A stretch of DNA of 64,000 nucleotides from Bacillus sp. es.034 (GCF_002563655.1 NZ_PDIY01000001.1:2702001-2766000); one strand, 5' to 3'. Shown: positions 8,671 to 18,349, counted from the first letter of the stretch. The notes: generated by a model from the letters alone, not told the origin. Translations and numbers: made by a program.

Positions 8671-8871
8671 TTATAATTTGACTACGTTTGCAGCTTGTGG
8701 TCCGCGATTTCCTTCAACAACATCGAAAGAAACTTCTTGACCTTCTTCTAATGATTTGAATCCTTCACCTTGAATCGCTGAGAAGTGAACGAATACGTCG
8801 TCTCCACCTTCAACTTCAATGAATCCAAAACCTTTTTCATTGTTGAACCATTTTACTTTACCATTTTGCAT
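8671..8871 (-). CDS. cspD: Cold shock protein (CspD type)
   Basis: 66-residue single cold-shock domain that binds single-stranded RNA/DNA and acts as an RNA chaperone. Both RNA-binding motifs are present: KGFGFIEV (RNP1) and VFVHFSA (RNP2). RBS TAGGAGGA. The promoter at 8992-9020 gives a leader of about 115 nt, as expected for csp mRNAs, which are controlled by long structured leaders. Symbol chosen from position beside mntR/ypeQ; cspB/C/D are too similar to separate by eye. Confidence 0.93.
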   Translation of the reverse strand: MQNGKVKWFNNEKGFGFIEVEGGDDVFVHFSAIQGEGFKSLEEGQEVSFDVVEGNRGPQAANVVKL

Positions 8872-8991
8872 GTTAGAATCCTCCTAAATCGTTCAAGCAC
8901 GGTTGTGCCTCTGGAAAATAGTTTTCACGAAATGAAAGATGATTATGACTTATATATAAGCATAAAAATCCGTCACTTCAATGATGTCTTA

Positions 8992-9020
8992 ACTATACAA
9001 TATGACGTTTTTCGAGTCAA
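8992..9020 (-). promoter_or_regulatory. Sigma-A promoter of cspD with long leader
   Basis: Minus strand: TTGACT (complement of 9015-9020), 17-bp spacer, TATAGT (complement of 8992-8997). Predicted start near 8985 leaves about 115 nt of untranslated leader before the cspD ATG. This explains most of the 8872-9168 intergenic region; nothing else is evident there. Confidence 0.75.
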
Positions 9021-9168
9021 CATTCGCCCAATTTTAGAATGGAATTGGTTGACTGTAAAGAGATATCGGAGAACGAGTGAGTTATTTGGCGTTCCGGGTC
9101 CGGGTTGTATTCATCGTGTAGTTATAGTAAACTTTTAATGATATTTATGGGAATTTGGAGGGTAAAAA

Positions 9169-9585
9169 ATGCCTACACCAAGTATGGAAGATTATATAGA
9201 ACAGATTTACATGTTAATTGAGAACAAAGGTTACGCCAGAGTCTCGGATATAGCAGAAGCTTTATCTGTCCACCCCTCCTCAGTTACCAAAATGGTTCAG
9301 AAACTTGATAAGGATGATTATCTCATTTATGAGAAATACCGAGGTCTTGTTCTCACTCCGAAGGGAAATAAGGTAGGAAAGCGTTTAGTTTACAGACACG
9401 AGCTGTTGGAACAATTCCTACGTGTCATTGGAGTGAAGGAAGAACATATTTATGAAGATGTGGAAGGAATCGAACACCATTTAAGCTGGGACTCCATCGA
9501 TCGCATTGGTGATCTCGTACAATTCTTCGAGGAAGAAAAGAGCCGGGTAGAAGGGCTGCGAACGATTCAAAACCGCAGTGAATAA
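9169..9585 (+). CDS. mntR: Manganese transport regulator MntR
   Basis: DtxR-family repressor of 138 residues that senses Mn(II) and represses manganese uptake genes. Winged-helix DNA-binding domain at residues 5-70 ([21 protein letters not shown]) and helical dimerisation domain after that; no SH3 domain, as normal for MntR. All binuclear metal ligands known from B. subtilis are in place: D8, E11, H77, E99, E102, H103. RBS TTGGAGGG before ATG 9169. Terminated by a strong hairpin shared with the convergent DUF3892 gene. Confidence 0.96.
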   Translation: MPTPSMEDYIEQIYMLIENKGYARVSDIAEALSVHPSSVTKMVQKLDKDDYLIYEKYRGLVLTPKGNKVGKRLVYRHELLEQFLRVIGVKEEHIYEDVEGIEHHLSWDSIDRIGDLVQFFEEEKSRVEGLRTIQNRSE

Positions 9586-9631
9586 TGAATATTCCATTTG
9601 CTAAAAGCCGCTAAAAACATAAGACAAGGGT

Positions 9632-9664
9632 AAAGGACTTTCATTTCAAATGAAAGTCCTTTTT
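9632..9664. terminator. Bidirectional terminator
   Basis: AAAGGACTTTCATTT pairs with AAATGAAAGTCCTTT around a minimal loop and is flanked by T/A runs on both strands; lies between convergent mntR and the DUF3892 gene. Confidence 0.9.
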
Positions 9665-9682
9665 GGATGATTGGTGCGGGAA

Positions 9683-9901
9683 TCAAAATATAGAGGGGTA
9701 GTCGTTAAAAGTGCCATCTTCGACTGACAGACTGGATAACTCAGATTCTCCCCATTCATTCTCATTGAGTGTGACACCTTGAAGTAAACCTTCGGATGCT
9801 TCCAATACAGCTTTCCGGTAAGAAATGATACGGCCGGAAGAGGTTTGGAAGCTTATAATATCTCCATGATAATTCCGTTGCACCTTGGAGATCTCTTCCA
9901 T
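9683..9901 (-). CDS. DUF3892-like small protein
   Basis: 72-residue protein from ATG 9901; an in-frame GTG at 9910 coincides with the AAAGGTG ribosome site and is not used. The segment ISKVQRNYHGDIISFQTSSG followed by YRKAVLEASEGLLQGV resembles DUF3892 (K-x-R-N-x-x-G-D-I...G...Y-x-x-A-V...G...GV). The C-terminal tail is acidic and ends in NDYPSIF. Function unknown. Family call from motif memory only. Confidence 0.72.
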   Translation of the reverse strand: MEEISKVQRNYHGDIISFQTSSGRIISYRKAVLEASEGLLQGVTLNENEWGESELSSLSVEDGTFNDYPSIF

Positions 9902-10087
9902 ATCTATCACCTTTTCTGTTCAGACTTTACCATTAGTATGAACAAAAGAGAAAGAAATCATAATAGAAATTATAAGTTTACATAATAATATTATGTTTGC
10001 GTATATATTCATTATACCTTCTTGCAGGAATTAAGGCGATGGACTGAGAATATAAAACAATATAGAAAAAAATGTTGAGGTGTACAT

Positions 10088-10762
10088 ATGAAAAGTTCAG
10101 AATGGCATACAAGCGCCAAAACCCGTTGGGAAGATAATGCCGATCACTGGCATTCAAAAAGCGTCGAAATGTGGACAACCGGAAGCAGAAAAGAGGTCAT
10201 CCCTTTCTTTCATGATCACGCAGGGAAAGCAAGAACCGTTGCGGATTTAGGGTGTGGCGACGGATATGGATCTTATCTCTTGTATGAAAAAGGATATTGG
10301 GTCACAGGGATGGATTTCTCAAGGAACATGATCGAACTTGCCAAGGAGCAGGAAAGGGACAATCTGTCCTTCGTACAAGGGGATCTCAATTCCCTTCCAT
10401 TCGAGGATGGTCAATTTGATGCTGTAATGGCGATCAATTCGGTAGAATGGACGGAAAATCCTTTACACACATTGAATGAGATTGAACGGATAGTTGGTAA
10501 GGATGGATTTATTTGCATCGGCTTATTGGGACCGACTGCTCATCCGAGGGAAAATGCCTATCCCCGTCTCCAAGGTAAAGAGGTCATCTGTAATACAATG
10601 ATGCCGTGGGAATTAGAGAAGCTTGCCAATGACAAGGGATGGAAGAAGGTCGGTGAAGACTATATCTACAAAAAAGGCGTGAAACGGGTGCACACAGACA
10701 ATCTCTCAAATGAATTAAAGCAGGCTTTGACGTTCACGACATTATTTATGTTTCAAAAATAA
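10088..10762 (+). CDS. Class I SAM-dependent methyltransferase
   Basis: 224-residue methyltransferase of the Methyltransf_11/UbiE-like type. Motif I is VADLGCGDGYGSYLL (about residues 51-65), motif II VTGMDFSRNM, motif IV FDAVMAINSVEWTENP, and the DLNSLPFEDGQFD segment is typical. Substrate cannot be told. ATG 10088 follows TTGAGGTG. Monocistronic: upstream AT-rich region 9911-10087 and a strong terminator downstream. Confidence 0.88.
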   Translation: MKSSEWHTSAKTRWEDNADHWHSKSVEMWTTGSRKEVIPFFHDHAGKARTVADLGCGDGYGSYLLYEKGYWVTGMDFSRNMIELAKEQERDNLSFVQGDLNSLPFEDGQFDAVMAINSVEWTENPLHTLNEIERIVGKDGFICIGLLGPTAHPRENAYPRLQGKEVICNTMMPWELEKLANDKGWKKVGEDYIYKKGVKRVHTDNLSNELKQALTFTTLFMFQK

Positions 10763-10800
10763 ACATGATCGATTCTCGTCCCGGGAGTCGATCATGTTTT
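10761..10800 (+). terminator. Terminator after the methyltransferase
   Basis: AAACATGATCGA pairs with TCGATCATGTTT, with inner TCTCGTCCCGGGA, then TTTT. The stop codon lies in the left arm. Confidence 0.85.
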
Positions 10801-10942
10801 ACTATCCGCCATCATTCCCATCAAGTTTATGCGGATAGAAGCTTGAAGAGCAAAAGTGTTCATTTATAGTGTAAAATAAAGATACAATAGGAAAAGACAA
10901 GCCACGGTTACTACAAAAATGAAGCTAAGAGGGTGAACTTCC

Positions 10943-12634
10943 ATGACTACAATAAAGAAAAAAATATTATCGGATATCGAGATAGCTCAAAAGTCCACTT
11001 TACAACCGATCGGGGACATTGCTAAAAAGATCGGCCTGACAGAAGCTGACGTGGAGCTTTACGGAAAGTACAAAGGTAAGATATCCTTTGAAGCGATACA
11101 TAAACTGAAAGACCATTCACAGGGGAAATTAATCCTCGTAACATCAATCAACCCAACGCCTGCAGGTGAAGGGAAATCTACAGTGACTGTGGGACTCGGG
11201 GATGCATTGAACCGATTGAATAAAGAGACCATCATAGCCATGCGGGAGCCTTCCCTTGGGCCTACGATGGGGATCAAAGGGGGAGCGACAGGTGGAGGCT
11301 ATTCACAAGTGCTTCCCATGGAGGACATCAACCTCCACTTCACTGGTGATATCCATGCCATTTCCACAGCCAATAATGCCCTGGCTGCCTTAGTGGATAA
11401 TCATATTCATCAAGGTAATGAATTAGATATCGATCAAAGAAGAGTGGTATGGAAACGATCGATTGATATGAATGACCGTTCCCTACGACAGATCATCGTC
11501 GGTCTGGGCGGACCCGTACAGGGGGTTCCACGGGAAGACGGCTTTGATATCTCTGTAGCTTCTGAAATCATGGCTGTTCTCTGTCTATCTCAGAGTATCG
11601 GAGAATTAAGAAAAAGACTCGGTCAGATGGTCGTCGCCTATAACAGGTTAAAACAGCCGGTGACCGTTGAAGATCTCGGTGTGGAAGGGGCTCTGACGTT
11701 ATTGCTGAAGGATGCACTAAAGCCTAACCTCGTCCAGACGATCGAGCATTCCCCTGCTCTTATCCACGGAGGTCCTTTTGCCAATATAGCTCACGGCTGC
11801 AATAGTGTCATGGCGACGAAAACAGCTTTAAAGCTTGCTGATTATGTGGTGACAGAATCCGGGTTCGGGGCAGATTTAGGAGCGGAAAAATTCTTGAATA
11901 TCAAGTCCCGTGCTGCAGGTAAGTCTCCAGATGCCGTTGTTTTGGTTGCCACCATCCGTGCGTTGAAGATGCATGGAGGCCAGTCGAAAGAGGACCTTCA
12001 AACAGAAAATCTTCCGGCCCTGGAAAAAGGACTGTCCAATCTGAAGAAGCATATGGAGACCCTCGAGCAGTTCAATGTGCCATTTGTCATTGCCATTAAC
12101 AAGTTCGCAACAGACAGTGACCATGAAATTCATGCCTTGATCAAGTGGTGTGAAAATCAGAATAAAAAGGTTTCATTAACTGATGTATGGGCTAAAGGCG
12201 GAGAAGGTGGTATCGATTTAGCACAAAAGGTCTTAGAGGAGATAGAAGGGAATAAAAAGGAATTCTCTCCCCTTTATGAACTGTCAGATTCATTGCAGGT
12301 GAAAATTGATACCATAGCTAAAAAAGTCTACGGGGCAAGTGGAGTCGAGTACACAGTCAAAGCGAGAAAACAGTTGGAAGAATTCGAATCAAGAGGCTGG
12401 GGCGTTCTCCCGATCTGTATGGCCAAGACGCAATACTCCCTCTCTGATGACCCGTCAAAACTCGGCCGTCCGGAGAATTTCACCATCACGATACGCGAAC
12501 TGAAACCAAAGATCGGTGCAGGCTTCATCGTTGCTTTGACGGGAGAAGTCATGACGATGCCCGGACTGCCGAAGAAACCGGCTGCGTTCGGAATGGATGT
12601 AGATGAAGACGGCAGGGCAATCGGACTGTTTTAA
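10943..12634 (+). CDS. fhs: Formate--tetrahydrofolate ligase
   Basis: 563-residue enzyme making 10-formyl-THF from formate, THF and ATP, feeding purine and fMet synthesis. The P-loop is [10 protein letters not shown] (about residues 71-80); further family stretches are [23 protein letters not shown], split here as [14 protein letters not shown] and ATGGGYSQV, the folate region [15 protein letters not shown], and the C-terminal [17 protein letters not shown]. Full family length (about 556-562). RBS AGAGGGTG. B. subtilis 168 lacks fhs whereas B. cereus and many marine bacilli have it, so this is a marker against B. subtilis. The downstream gene starts 25 nt later. Confidence 0.95.
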   Translation: MTTIKKKILSDIEIAQKSTLQPIGDIAKKIGLTEADVELYGKYKGKISFEAIHKLKDHSQGKLILVTSINPTPAGEGKSTVTVGLGDALNRLNKETIIAMREPSLGPTMGIKGGATGGGYSQVLPMEDINLHFTGDIHAISTANNALAALVDNHIHQGNELDIDQRRVVWKRSIDMNDRSLRQIIVGLGGPVQGVPREDGFDISVASEIMAVLCLSQSIGELRKRLGQMVVAYNRLKQPVTVEDLGVEGALTLLLKDALKPNLVQTIEHSPALIHGGPFANIAHGCNSVMATKTALKLADYVVTESGFGADLGAEKFLNIKSRAAGKSPDAVVLVATIRALKMHGGQSKEDLQTENLPALEKGLSNLKKHMETLEQFNVPFVIAINKFATDSDHEIHALIKWCENQNKKVSLTDVWAKGGEGGIDLAQKVLEEIEGNKKEFSPLYELSDSLQVKIDTIAKKVYGASGVEYTVKARKQLEEFESRGWGVLPICMAKTQYSLSDDPSKLGRPENFTITIRELKPKIGAGFIVALTGEVMTMPGLPKKPAAFGMDVDEDGRAIGLF

Positions 12635-12659
12635 CGGAAGAATGGAAAGGAGGGCGAAG

Positions 12660-13157
12660 ATGTTTGACCCTACAGCATTTGATAACCTAAAGGTAATCTT
12701 TGAAGGAGCAGTCTACGACCTTGACTTGACAGGGGATATTCAGATACTTGATCGGAAGGATTTGTTTGATTTTGCTCATTACGAGCGGTGTTATCAAATC
12801 CATTATTCACTCCCAAATGAAAAACCCCTTTCAATCGAGTTTCATTTGAAGGCGGATATGGGGCATTTCCTGGCAGAAAGAAAGATGATGACTGAAAAGA
12901 ATACGGCCGGAGCGGACATTCTCATCGTCTATAAAGGTGATGAAAAACTTCAACGTCAAATGGAGATCCTGGAAGAAGCCTGGGGGAAGGATAAACATTG
13001 GGAGTGGAAAGAAGTGAAGTCCTCCGTTAAACGAACCTCATACGAAGGAATCTTAACCTTCAACCGGGTGATTACGGAAGAAATGGTCGATGATGTATTA
13101 CAGATGATATCGTTTTCTGTAGACACACTGAAACAACTGAACCGAAAGGACTTCTAG
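12660..13157 (+). CDS. Conserved hypothetical protein, 165 aa
   Basis: Not recognised. ATG 12660 is preferred over the upstream in-frame ATG 12603 (inside fhs) because AAAGGAGG (12646-12653) precedes it. Soluble, acidic, mixed alpha/beta; begins MFDPTAFDNLKVIFEGAVYD and contains a charged centre with KEVKSSVKRTSYEG. No catalytic or metal motif is obvious. Directly behind fhs with 25 nt spacing, so likely co-transcribed. Confidence 0.8.
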   Translation: MFDPTAFDNLKVIFEGAVYDLDLTGDIQILDRKDLFDFAHYERCYQIHYSLPNEKPLSIEFHLKADMGHFLAERKMMTEKNTAGADILIVYKGDEKLQRQMEILEEAWGKDKHWEWKEVKSSVKRTSYEGILTFNRVITEEMVDDVLQMISFSVDTLKQLNRKDF

Positions 13158-13200
13158 TACGAATGTGAGCTCATATAAATAGAAAAAAGGGGAATTTTTT

Positions 13201-14058
13201 ATGAGAATAGCATGGGTAACGGATAGTACTGCATTTGTTCCAAATCAATCGGGGAGTGGGGGAAACGACATCTATGTAGTTCCCATGAGCATCCTGTTCG
13301 GGGAGAAGGAGTATATGGATGGCATTGACCTGTCCCCTGAAGAATTGTTCGCTAAATTAAGGAACGAAAAGGTGGAAGTGAAAACCTCCCAGCCTTCAAT
13401 CGGCAGGTTTAAGGAGTTATTCGAACAACTGTCAAGGGACTATGACTATATCTTCTCCATCCATGTTTCGTCTCATTTCAGCGGTACCTTTTCGTCTGCT
13501 TATCAGGCTGCGGAACTGCTGAAGGACACCACTCCAAATATTAGTTGCATCGATTCGAAGATCCTTTCCAACCCTTTGACAGAATTGATTCAGTACGGTC
13601 AACGTTTATCGGGGGAAGGGAAAGATCCCGTTCAGATAAAAGAGGCGATTGAAGAAAGGATCAAATCATGTGAGACGTATGTGATGGTAGGGAGCCTGGA
13701 ACAGCTTCATAAAAGCGGGAGGATGGGCGGTCTATCATTCTTTCTGGGGAGCGTCCTGAAGATAAAGCCCATGCTTTCCATTGAAGATGGTAAGCTTAAA
13801 GTGGAAGATAAGGTAAGAAGCATAAAAAAAGGCTTAAGCAGCATGAGCCACCAGTTGGATCTAGCTCTTGAAAATAGGAGCATAGGGAAGGTATCTGTAT
13901 TACACGGGTTAAATCGGGAGGATGCTTTGGAGTGGATGGAACAGCTGAGACAAGCTTATCCTGAAATTGAATTCGGGGCCTATCCCCTCGGGGCAGTGAT
14001 CGGCGTACATGCTGGTGAAAATACAATCGGTATAAGCTGGTATTCAGAAAATAAGTGA
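13201..14058 (+). CDS. DegV family fatty-acid-binding protein (first copy)
   Basis: 285-residue DegV/FakB-type protein, which binds a fatty acid between two domains and in staphylococci presents it to the kinase FakA. Starts with IAWVTDSTAFVP (DST motif), has the KTSQPSIGRF loop (T-S-Q-P), SSHFSGTFSSAYQAA and the GLSFFLGSVLKIKPML signature, ending in HAGENTIGISWY. RBS AAAAGGGGAATTTTTT before ATG 13201. A second DegV at 24310 shows only moderate similarity, so the two probably have different ligands. Confidence 0.92.
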   Translation: MRIAWVTDSTAFVPNQSGSGGNDIYVVPMSILFGEKEYMDGIDLSPEELFAKLRNEKVEVKTSQPSIGRFKELFEQLSRDYDYIFSIHVSSHFSGTFSSAYQAAELLKDTTPNISCIDSKILSNPLTELIQYGQRLSGEGKDPVQIKEAIEERIKSCETYVMVGSLEQLHKSGRMGGLSFFLGSVLKIKPMLSIEDGKLKVEDKVRSIKKGLSSMSHQLDLALENRSIGKVSVLHGLNREDALEWMEQLRQAYPEIEFGAYPLGAVIGVHAGENTIGISWYSENK

Positions 14059-14065
14059 AAAAACC

Positions 14066-14106
14066 AAAAAGGAGTGATGTGTAGATTCAGGCATCCACTC
14101 CTTTTT
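14066..14106 (+). terminator. Terminator after first degV
   Basis: AAAAAGGAGTG (14066-14076) pairs with CACTCCTTTTT (14096-14106), ending in T-rich sequence. Confidence 0.85.
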
Positions 14107-14155
14107 ATTCTGAAAGTAGAACATCATTTGGTACAATGGAAGAGAAGGTGAAAAT

Positions 14156-14800
14156 GTGGAACGTAAAGAGCTGGACAGAATTATAGATTATTTAAAACAA
14201 GAGTACATAGGTGAATCAACCGGACATGATTGGTATCATTTAGATCGAGTGAGAAAACAGGCCCTTAGAATCGCGAGGGAAGAGCAGGGTTCCCATACAT
14301 ATATCATTGAGCTTGCGGCACTGCTTCATGATGTGCCGGATGAGAAATTCACAGGCGAAGAAGAAGGTAAGAAGAAGCTGGATCATATCCTAATGAACCT
14401 CTCACTCACTGAAGGTGACATGACGTTACTGAAATCGATCATCTATTCCATCTCGTATAAGGGTGGTCATGAAGCGGAATTGTCTACGATCGAAGCGAAA
14501 ATCGTCAGGGACGCCGATCGCCTTGATGCCATCGGGGCGATCGGCATCGCCAGGACATTTGCCTATGGGGGAAGGAAAGGCAGAGTGATGTATGATCCTG
14601 ATTTTCAAGTGAGGGAACATATGACCTTAGAGGAATACAGAAATGGGGAAAGCTCCAGTATCCATCATTTTCACGAAAAATTACTGAAGTTGAAAGATTT
14701 AATGTGCACAGAAACCGGCCGGATTTTGGCAGAAGAACGCCACGAATTCATGCTACGGTTCCTAGAGCAATTTAATAAAGAATGGACTGGTCAAGAATGA
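14156..14800 (+). CDS. ypgQ: HD-domain nucleotide hydrolase YpgQ
   Basis: 214-residue HD-superfamily phosphohydrolase. Metal ligands visible: H in GHDWYHLDRV, the HD pair in AALLHDVPDEK and D in VRDADRLDAIGAIGI. B. subtilis YpgQ is a Mn-dependent (d)NTP pyrophosphohydrolase; same activity is inferred here. GTG 14156 with GAGAAGGTG upstream. Its stop overlaps the start of the ABC-F gene, so the two are coupled. Confidence 0.87.
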   Translation: MERKELDRIIDYLKQEYIGESTGHDWYHLDRVRKQALRIAREEQGSHTYIIELAALLHDVPDEKFTGEEEGKKKLDHILMNLSLTEGDMTLLKSIIYSISYKGGHEAELSTIEAKIVRDADRLDAIGAIGIARTFAYGGRKGRVMYDPDFQVREHMTLEEYRNGESSSIHHFHEKLLKLKDLMCTETGRILAEERHEFMLRFLEQFNKEWTGQE

Positions 14801-16683
14801 GAATGTTAACAGCTGAGAATCTTTCCAAAACCTATGGGGAGAAGACTCTGTTTAAAGATATATCCTTTTCCATTACGGAGAAGGAAAGAGTCGGACTGAT
14901 CGGGGTGAACGGTACAGGTAAATCAAGTCTGTTGAAACTGATAGCCGGAATGGAGGAATATGATACGGGTGAGCTTTCAAAGCCGAATGACTATCATATT
15001 GCCTATCTTCAACAGGAACCCGCATTTGATGGGGATTTAACCGTGCTTCAACAAGTATTCCGCGGAGAAGCGAAGATCATCCAGGCTATGAGAAATTATG
15101 AAACGGTGCTCATGGAAATGGAGAAGAATCCGGAAAGTCCAAGGGTGCAAGATGAATTATTTGAAGCACAAAAGCAAATGGATCTCCTCAATGCCTGGGA
15201 TGCAAGTGCAAATGCAAAAGCCATATTAACGAAACTCGGCATTCATGATTTCGGGAAGAAAATGAATGAATTATCCGGTGGGCAAAAGAAGCGGGTTGCC
15301 CTGGCAGGGGTCCTCATTGAAACTCCGGACCTGCTTATCTTGGATGAACCGACCAACCATTTGGATTACCAGTCCATCAAGTGGCTGGAGGACTATTTGG
15401 GGAAGTATAACGGATCGGTGTTACTCGTGACACATGACCGGTACTTCCTTGATAAAGTGACAAATCGCATCTTTGAATTGGATGGAGGCAGCCTCTATGC
15501 CTATAAAGGGAATTATGCTTCCTTTATTGAAGCCAAAGCTTCACGTGAAGAAGTGGAACGGCAATTATCCGAAAAACAGCAAAATCTTTACCGGAGAGAG
15601 CTTGCATGGATGAGAAGGGGAGCAAAAGCCCGGACCACGAAACAAAAGGCCCGTATCCAACGATTCGAACACCTTGAGGATACCATGTCATCCGGTCCGT
15701 CCAATGGACAAGTAGATATGACGATTGGAGGAAATCGCTTAGGCAAGCAGGTGTATGAGTTCAAAGGTGCGTCAAAACAATTTGAAGACAAGCGGATTTT
15801 AAATGAATTCTCTTTTCTGATTAAACCTAAAGACCGAATCGGGATAGTAGGGAAAAACGGAAGTGGAAAATCCACCTTCCTCAATCTCCTTGCAGGAACC
15901 GATGAGCTGACAACAGGAGAATTGATCAAAGGACAAACTGTCAAGATCGCCTACTATACCCAGGGCCATGAAGAACTGGATGAAAATATGAGAATGATTG
16001 AATATATAAGAGAAGCGGGAGAGTATATAACGACAGATAAGGGGGAACAAGTTTCGGTTACATCCATGCTCGAAAGATTCCTTTTTCCAATGAGCACCCA
16101 TGGGACATTGATCCGAAAGCTGTCCGGCGGTGAAAAACGAAGGCTCTTCCTGTTGAAACTACTAATGTCAAAACCGAACGTCCTGCTCCTGGATGAGCCT
16201 ACAAACGATTTAGACACAGAAACCCTGACGGTACTTGAAGATTATATCAATGAATTTTCCGGTGTAGTGATCACTGTTTCCCATGACCGCTACTTCCTGG
16301 ATAAAACAGCAGATCAGCTGTTAGTTTTCAATGGAGATGGACAGATCGATTTCTATTATGGGGAATATACGGAGTATCTGGAGAAGAGTGAAGCTTTAAA
16401 TAAGAAGCAGCTGACAGATGCAACGAAAGAACCCGTCCCTGTTAAAGAAGTGAAGGAGAAAGAGAAAAAAAGGCTCTCTTATATGGAAAAAAGAGAGTGG
16501 GATGAAATTGAAGATAAGATGGCAGGCATTGAAGCAAAAATAGAAGAAGCGGATGCCGAGCTCCAACAAGTCGGCAGCAACTTTGAACGGGCACAACAGT
16601 TGATGAAGGAAAGTGAAAAGCTCAACGAAGAACTGGAAAGACTTATTGAGAGATGGACTTATCTCTCTGAATTTGCCGAATAA
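14797..16683 (+). CDS. yfmR: ABC-F ribosome-associated ATPase (YfmR/Uup type)
   Basis: ABC-F protein without membrane domain: two ATPase cassettes joined by the charged P-site linker. Cassette 1 has GVNGTGKSS, LSGGQKKR and LDEPTNHLD; cassette 2 has GKNGSGKST, LSGGEKRR and LDEPTNDLD. The C-terminal 80 residues form a coiled coil, as in Uup/YfmR. YfmR rescues stalled ribosomes at proline-rich stretches together with EF-P in B. subtilis; same role inferred. ATG 14797 (MRMLTAEN) overlaps the ypgQ stop; ATG 14803 is an alternative and 14782 is less likely. No strong ribosome site, consistent with coupling. Confidence 0.85.
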   Translation: MRMLTAENLSKTYGEKTLFKDISFSITEKERVGLIGVNGTGKSSLLKLIAGMEEYDTGELSKPNDYHIAYLQQEPAFDGDLTVLQQVFRGEAKIIQAMRNYETVLMEMEKNPESPRVQDELFEAQKQMDLLNAWDASANAKAILTKLGIHDFGKKMNELSGGQKKRVALAGVLIETPDLLILDEPTNHLDYQSIKWLEDYLGKYNGSVLLVTHDRYFLDKVTNRIFELDGGSLYAYKGNYASFIEAKASREEVERQLSEKQQNLYRRELAWMRRGAKARTTKQKARIQRFEHLEDTMSSGPSNGQVDMTIGGNRLGKQVYEFKGASKQFEDKRILNEFSFLIKPKDRIGIVGKNGSGKSTFLNLLAGTDELTTGELIKGQTVKIAYYTQGHEELDENMRMIEYIREAGEYITTDKGEQVSVTSMLERFLFPMSTHGTLIRKLSGGEKRRLFLLKLLMSKPNVLLLDEPTNDLDTETLTVLEDYINEFSGVVITVSHDRYFLDKTADQLLVFNGDGQIDFYYGEYTEYLEKSEALNKKQLTDATKEPVPVKEVKEKEKKRLSYMEKREWDEIEDKMAGIEAKIEEADAELQQVGSNFERAQQLMKESEKLNEELERLIERWTYLSEFAE

Positions 16684-16756
16684 GTCTCTTTCTTTAAGGC
16701 AACAAGGATACTGTGTTAAAATGGAAACGAACAGTTTAGAGAAAGGGGTAACAGTC

Positions 16757-17884
16757 TTGAGGATCTTATCAATTGAACCTACTCCAAGTCCGAATACGAT
16801 GAAAGTTCTTCTCGATCAGGAAATGAAGGCCGGGAAGAGCAACAACTATAAAAAAGATGAAGCAGAGGGGGCTCCTCCCGTCATCAAAGAGATCTTAGCG
16901 ATCGAAGGTGTGAAAGGGGTTTACCATGTTGCCGACTTCCTGGCGGTCGAACGGAATGCTAAGTTCGATTGGCAAGAGCTTTTGCCACAGGTGAGAAAAG
17001 CATTCGGAGAAGATACAGCTGACGAGAAAACGGAATCTCCCATGGAGGAACATTTTGGTGAAGTGAATGTCAGCGTGCAGATGTTCAAAGGAATTCCGAT
17101 GCAGGTAAAGGTGACAGATGGGGAACAAGAAAAGCGTTTTTCTCTGCCTTCTTCCTTCCTTGAAGCGGTTGGTCAGGCCCAAAAAGAAGGGGATAACGTG
17201 GTCCTTCTTAGAAAGTGGAAAGATTACGGCATCCGGTACGGTGATCTGGACGAAATCGGCAACGACGTGAGTGAAGAATTAGTGGCAGCCTATCCTTCTG
17301 AAAGGCTTTCCAGGCTTATCGAGGAGGCAAAGGAAACAACCGATGCCAAGGGACCACTCATTTATAAGAAAAAGCAAAAGGTGACCGTCGAGGATTTTGA
17401 AGCGCCGGAATGGGAAACCAGGTATCAGAAACTGGACGCGATGGAGGATCCTACATTGGGCGACTTACCTCTCCTTCAAAAAGCCCTCGAGGACGAGAAA
17501 ATATCGATCCGCAGATTAGCCGTTGTGTACCTTGGGATGATTGAAGATGAAAGAGTCCTTCCACTGTTATACAAGGGATTGCATGATAGGTCCGTAACAG
17601 TGAGAAGGACGGCGGGTGACTGTCTTTCTGATCTGGGCTTTCCAGCGGCCATCCCTGAAATGGTTGAATCCTTGAAGGATAAGAGTAAGCTGGTTAGGTG
17701 GCGCGCAGCCATGTTCCTTTATGAAGTCGGTGATGAATCTGCCCTTCCTGGTTTAAAAGAGGCGGAAAATGATCCTGAATTTGAAGTGAAACTTCAGGTG
17801 AAAATGGCCATTGAACGAATCGAAGGCGGCGAAGAGGCAAAAGGATCGGTATGGAAACAGATGACTGAAGCACGTCATCAATAA
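16757..17884 (+). CDS. ypgR: YpgR: NifU/Nfu N-terminal domain plus HEAT repeats
   Basis: 375-residue protein from TTG 16757, which has AAAGGGG (16742-16748) at the right distance; an upstream frame extends into the ABC-F gene. N-terminal part (residues 1-85, IEPTPSPNTMKVLLDQ, then IEGVKGVYHVADFLAV) is the Nfu N-terminal scaffold-like domain but lacks the CxxC iron-sulfur domain. The C-terminal 120 residues are HEAT/PBS-lyase repeats (RRLAVVYLGMIEDERVLPLL, VRRTAGDCLSDLGFPAAIP, VRWRAAMFLYEVGDESALP). Same layout as B. subtilis YpgR. Suggests an adaptor role in Fe-S or conjugate repair (inference). brxA follows 21 nt later. Confidence 0.87.
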   Translation: MRILSIEPTPSPNTMKVLLDQEMKAGKSNNYKKDEAEGAPPVIKEILAIEGVKGVYHVADFLAVERNAKFDWQELLPQVRKAFGEDTADEKTESPMEEHFGEVNVSVQMFKGIPMQVKVTDGEQEKRFSLPSSFLEAVGQAQKEGDNVVLLRKWKDYGIRYGDLDEIGNDVSEELVAAYPSERLSRLIEEAKETTDAKGPLIYKKKQKVTVEDFEAPEWETRYQKLDAMEDPTLGDLPLLQKALEDEKISIRRLAVVYLGMIEDERVLPLLYKGLHDRSVTVRRTAGDCLSDLGFPAAIPEMVESLKDKSKLVRWRAAMFLYEVGDESALPGLKEAENDPEFEVKLQVKMAIERIEGGEEAKGSVWKQMTEARHQ

Positions 17885-17905
17885 ACAGGAAAGGATTGAT
17901 TATGC

Positions 17906-18340
17906 ATGTCTATGGCATATGAAGAATATATGAGACAGTTGGTTACACCGATGAGGCAGGAATTGACGCAAGCGGGCTTTAAAGAGCTTGGTACAGAAGA
18001 GGAAGTCGAGAATTTCATGGAAAACACAGAAGGCACGACCCTCGTTGTCGTTAACTCTGTTTGCGGGTGTGCAGCTGGACTTGCACGGCCCGCTGCCACT
18101 CAATCCGTCATGAATAACGATAAGACCCCTGACCATCTTGTCACGGTTTTTGCAGGACAGGACAAAGAAGCGACTGCCAAGATGAGAGAATACTTCGACG
18201 GTTACGAACCTTCTTCTCCGTCTATGGCTTTGCTTAAAGGAAATAAGGTCGTTCACTTTATCCCCAGGGAAGAAATCGAAGATCACGACATTTCTTCCAT
18301 TATTTCAAACCTGGTGACTGCATTTAACCAAAACTGCTAA
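17906..18340 (+). CDS. brxA: Bacilliredoxin BrxA (YphP)
   Basis: 144-residue thioredoxin-fold bacilliredoxin that removes bacillithiol from S-bacillithiolated proteins. The unusual active site CGC is at residues 53-55 (VVVNSVCGCAAGLARP), matching Cys53/Cys55 of B. subtilis BrxA, and length is the same. ATG 17906 with AAAGGA upstream; ATG 17912 is a second possible start. Downstream of ypgR in the same order as B. subtilis ypgR-yphP. Confidence 0.95.
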   Translation: MSMAYEEYMRQLVTPMRQELTQAGFKELGTEEEVENFMENTEGTTLVVVNSVCGCAAGLARPAATQSVMNNDKTPDHLVTVFAGQDKEATAKMREYFDGYEPSSPSMALLKGNKVVHFIPREEIEDHDISSIISNLVTAFNQNC

Positions 18341-18349
18341 CAGACCATC

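Noticed and set aside
8785..9138. 117-aa + strand ORF over the cspD leader
   Set aside because: Overlaps the 5' part and promoter of cspD; no ribosome site and codon pattern unlike neighbours.
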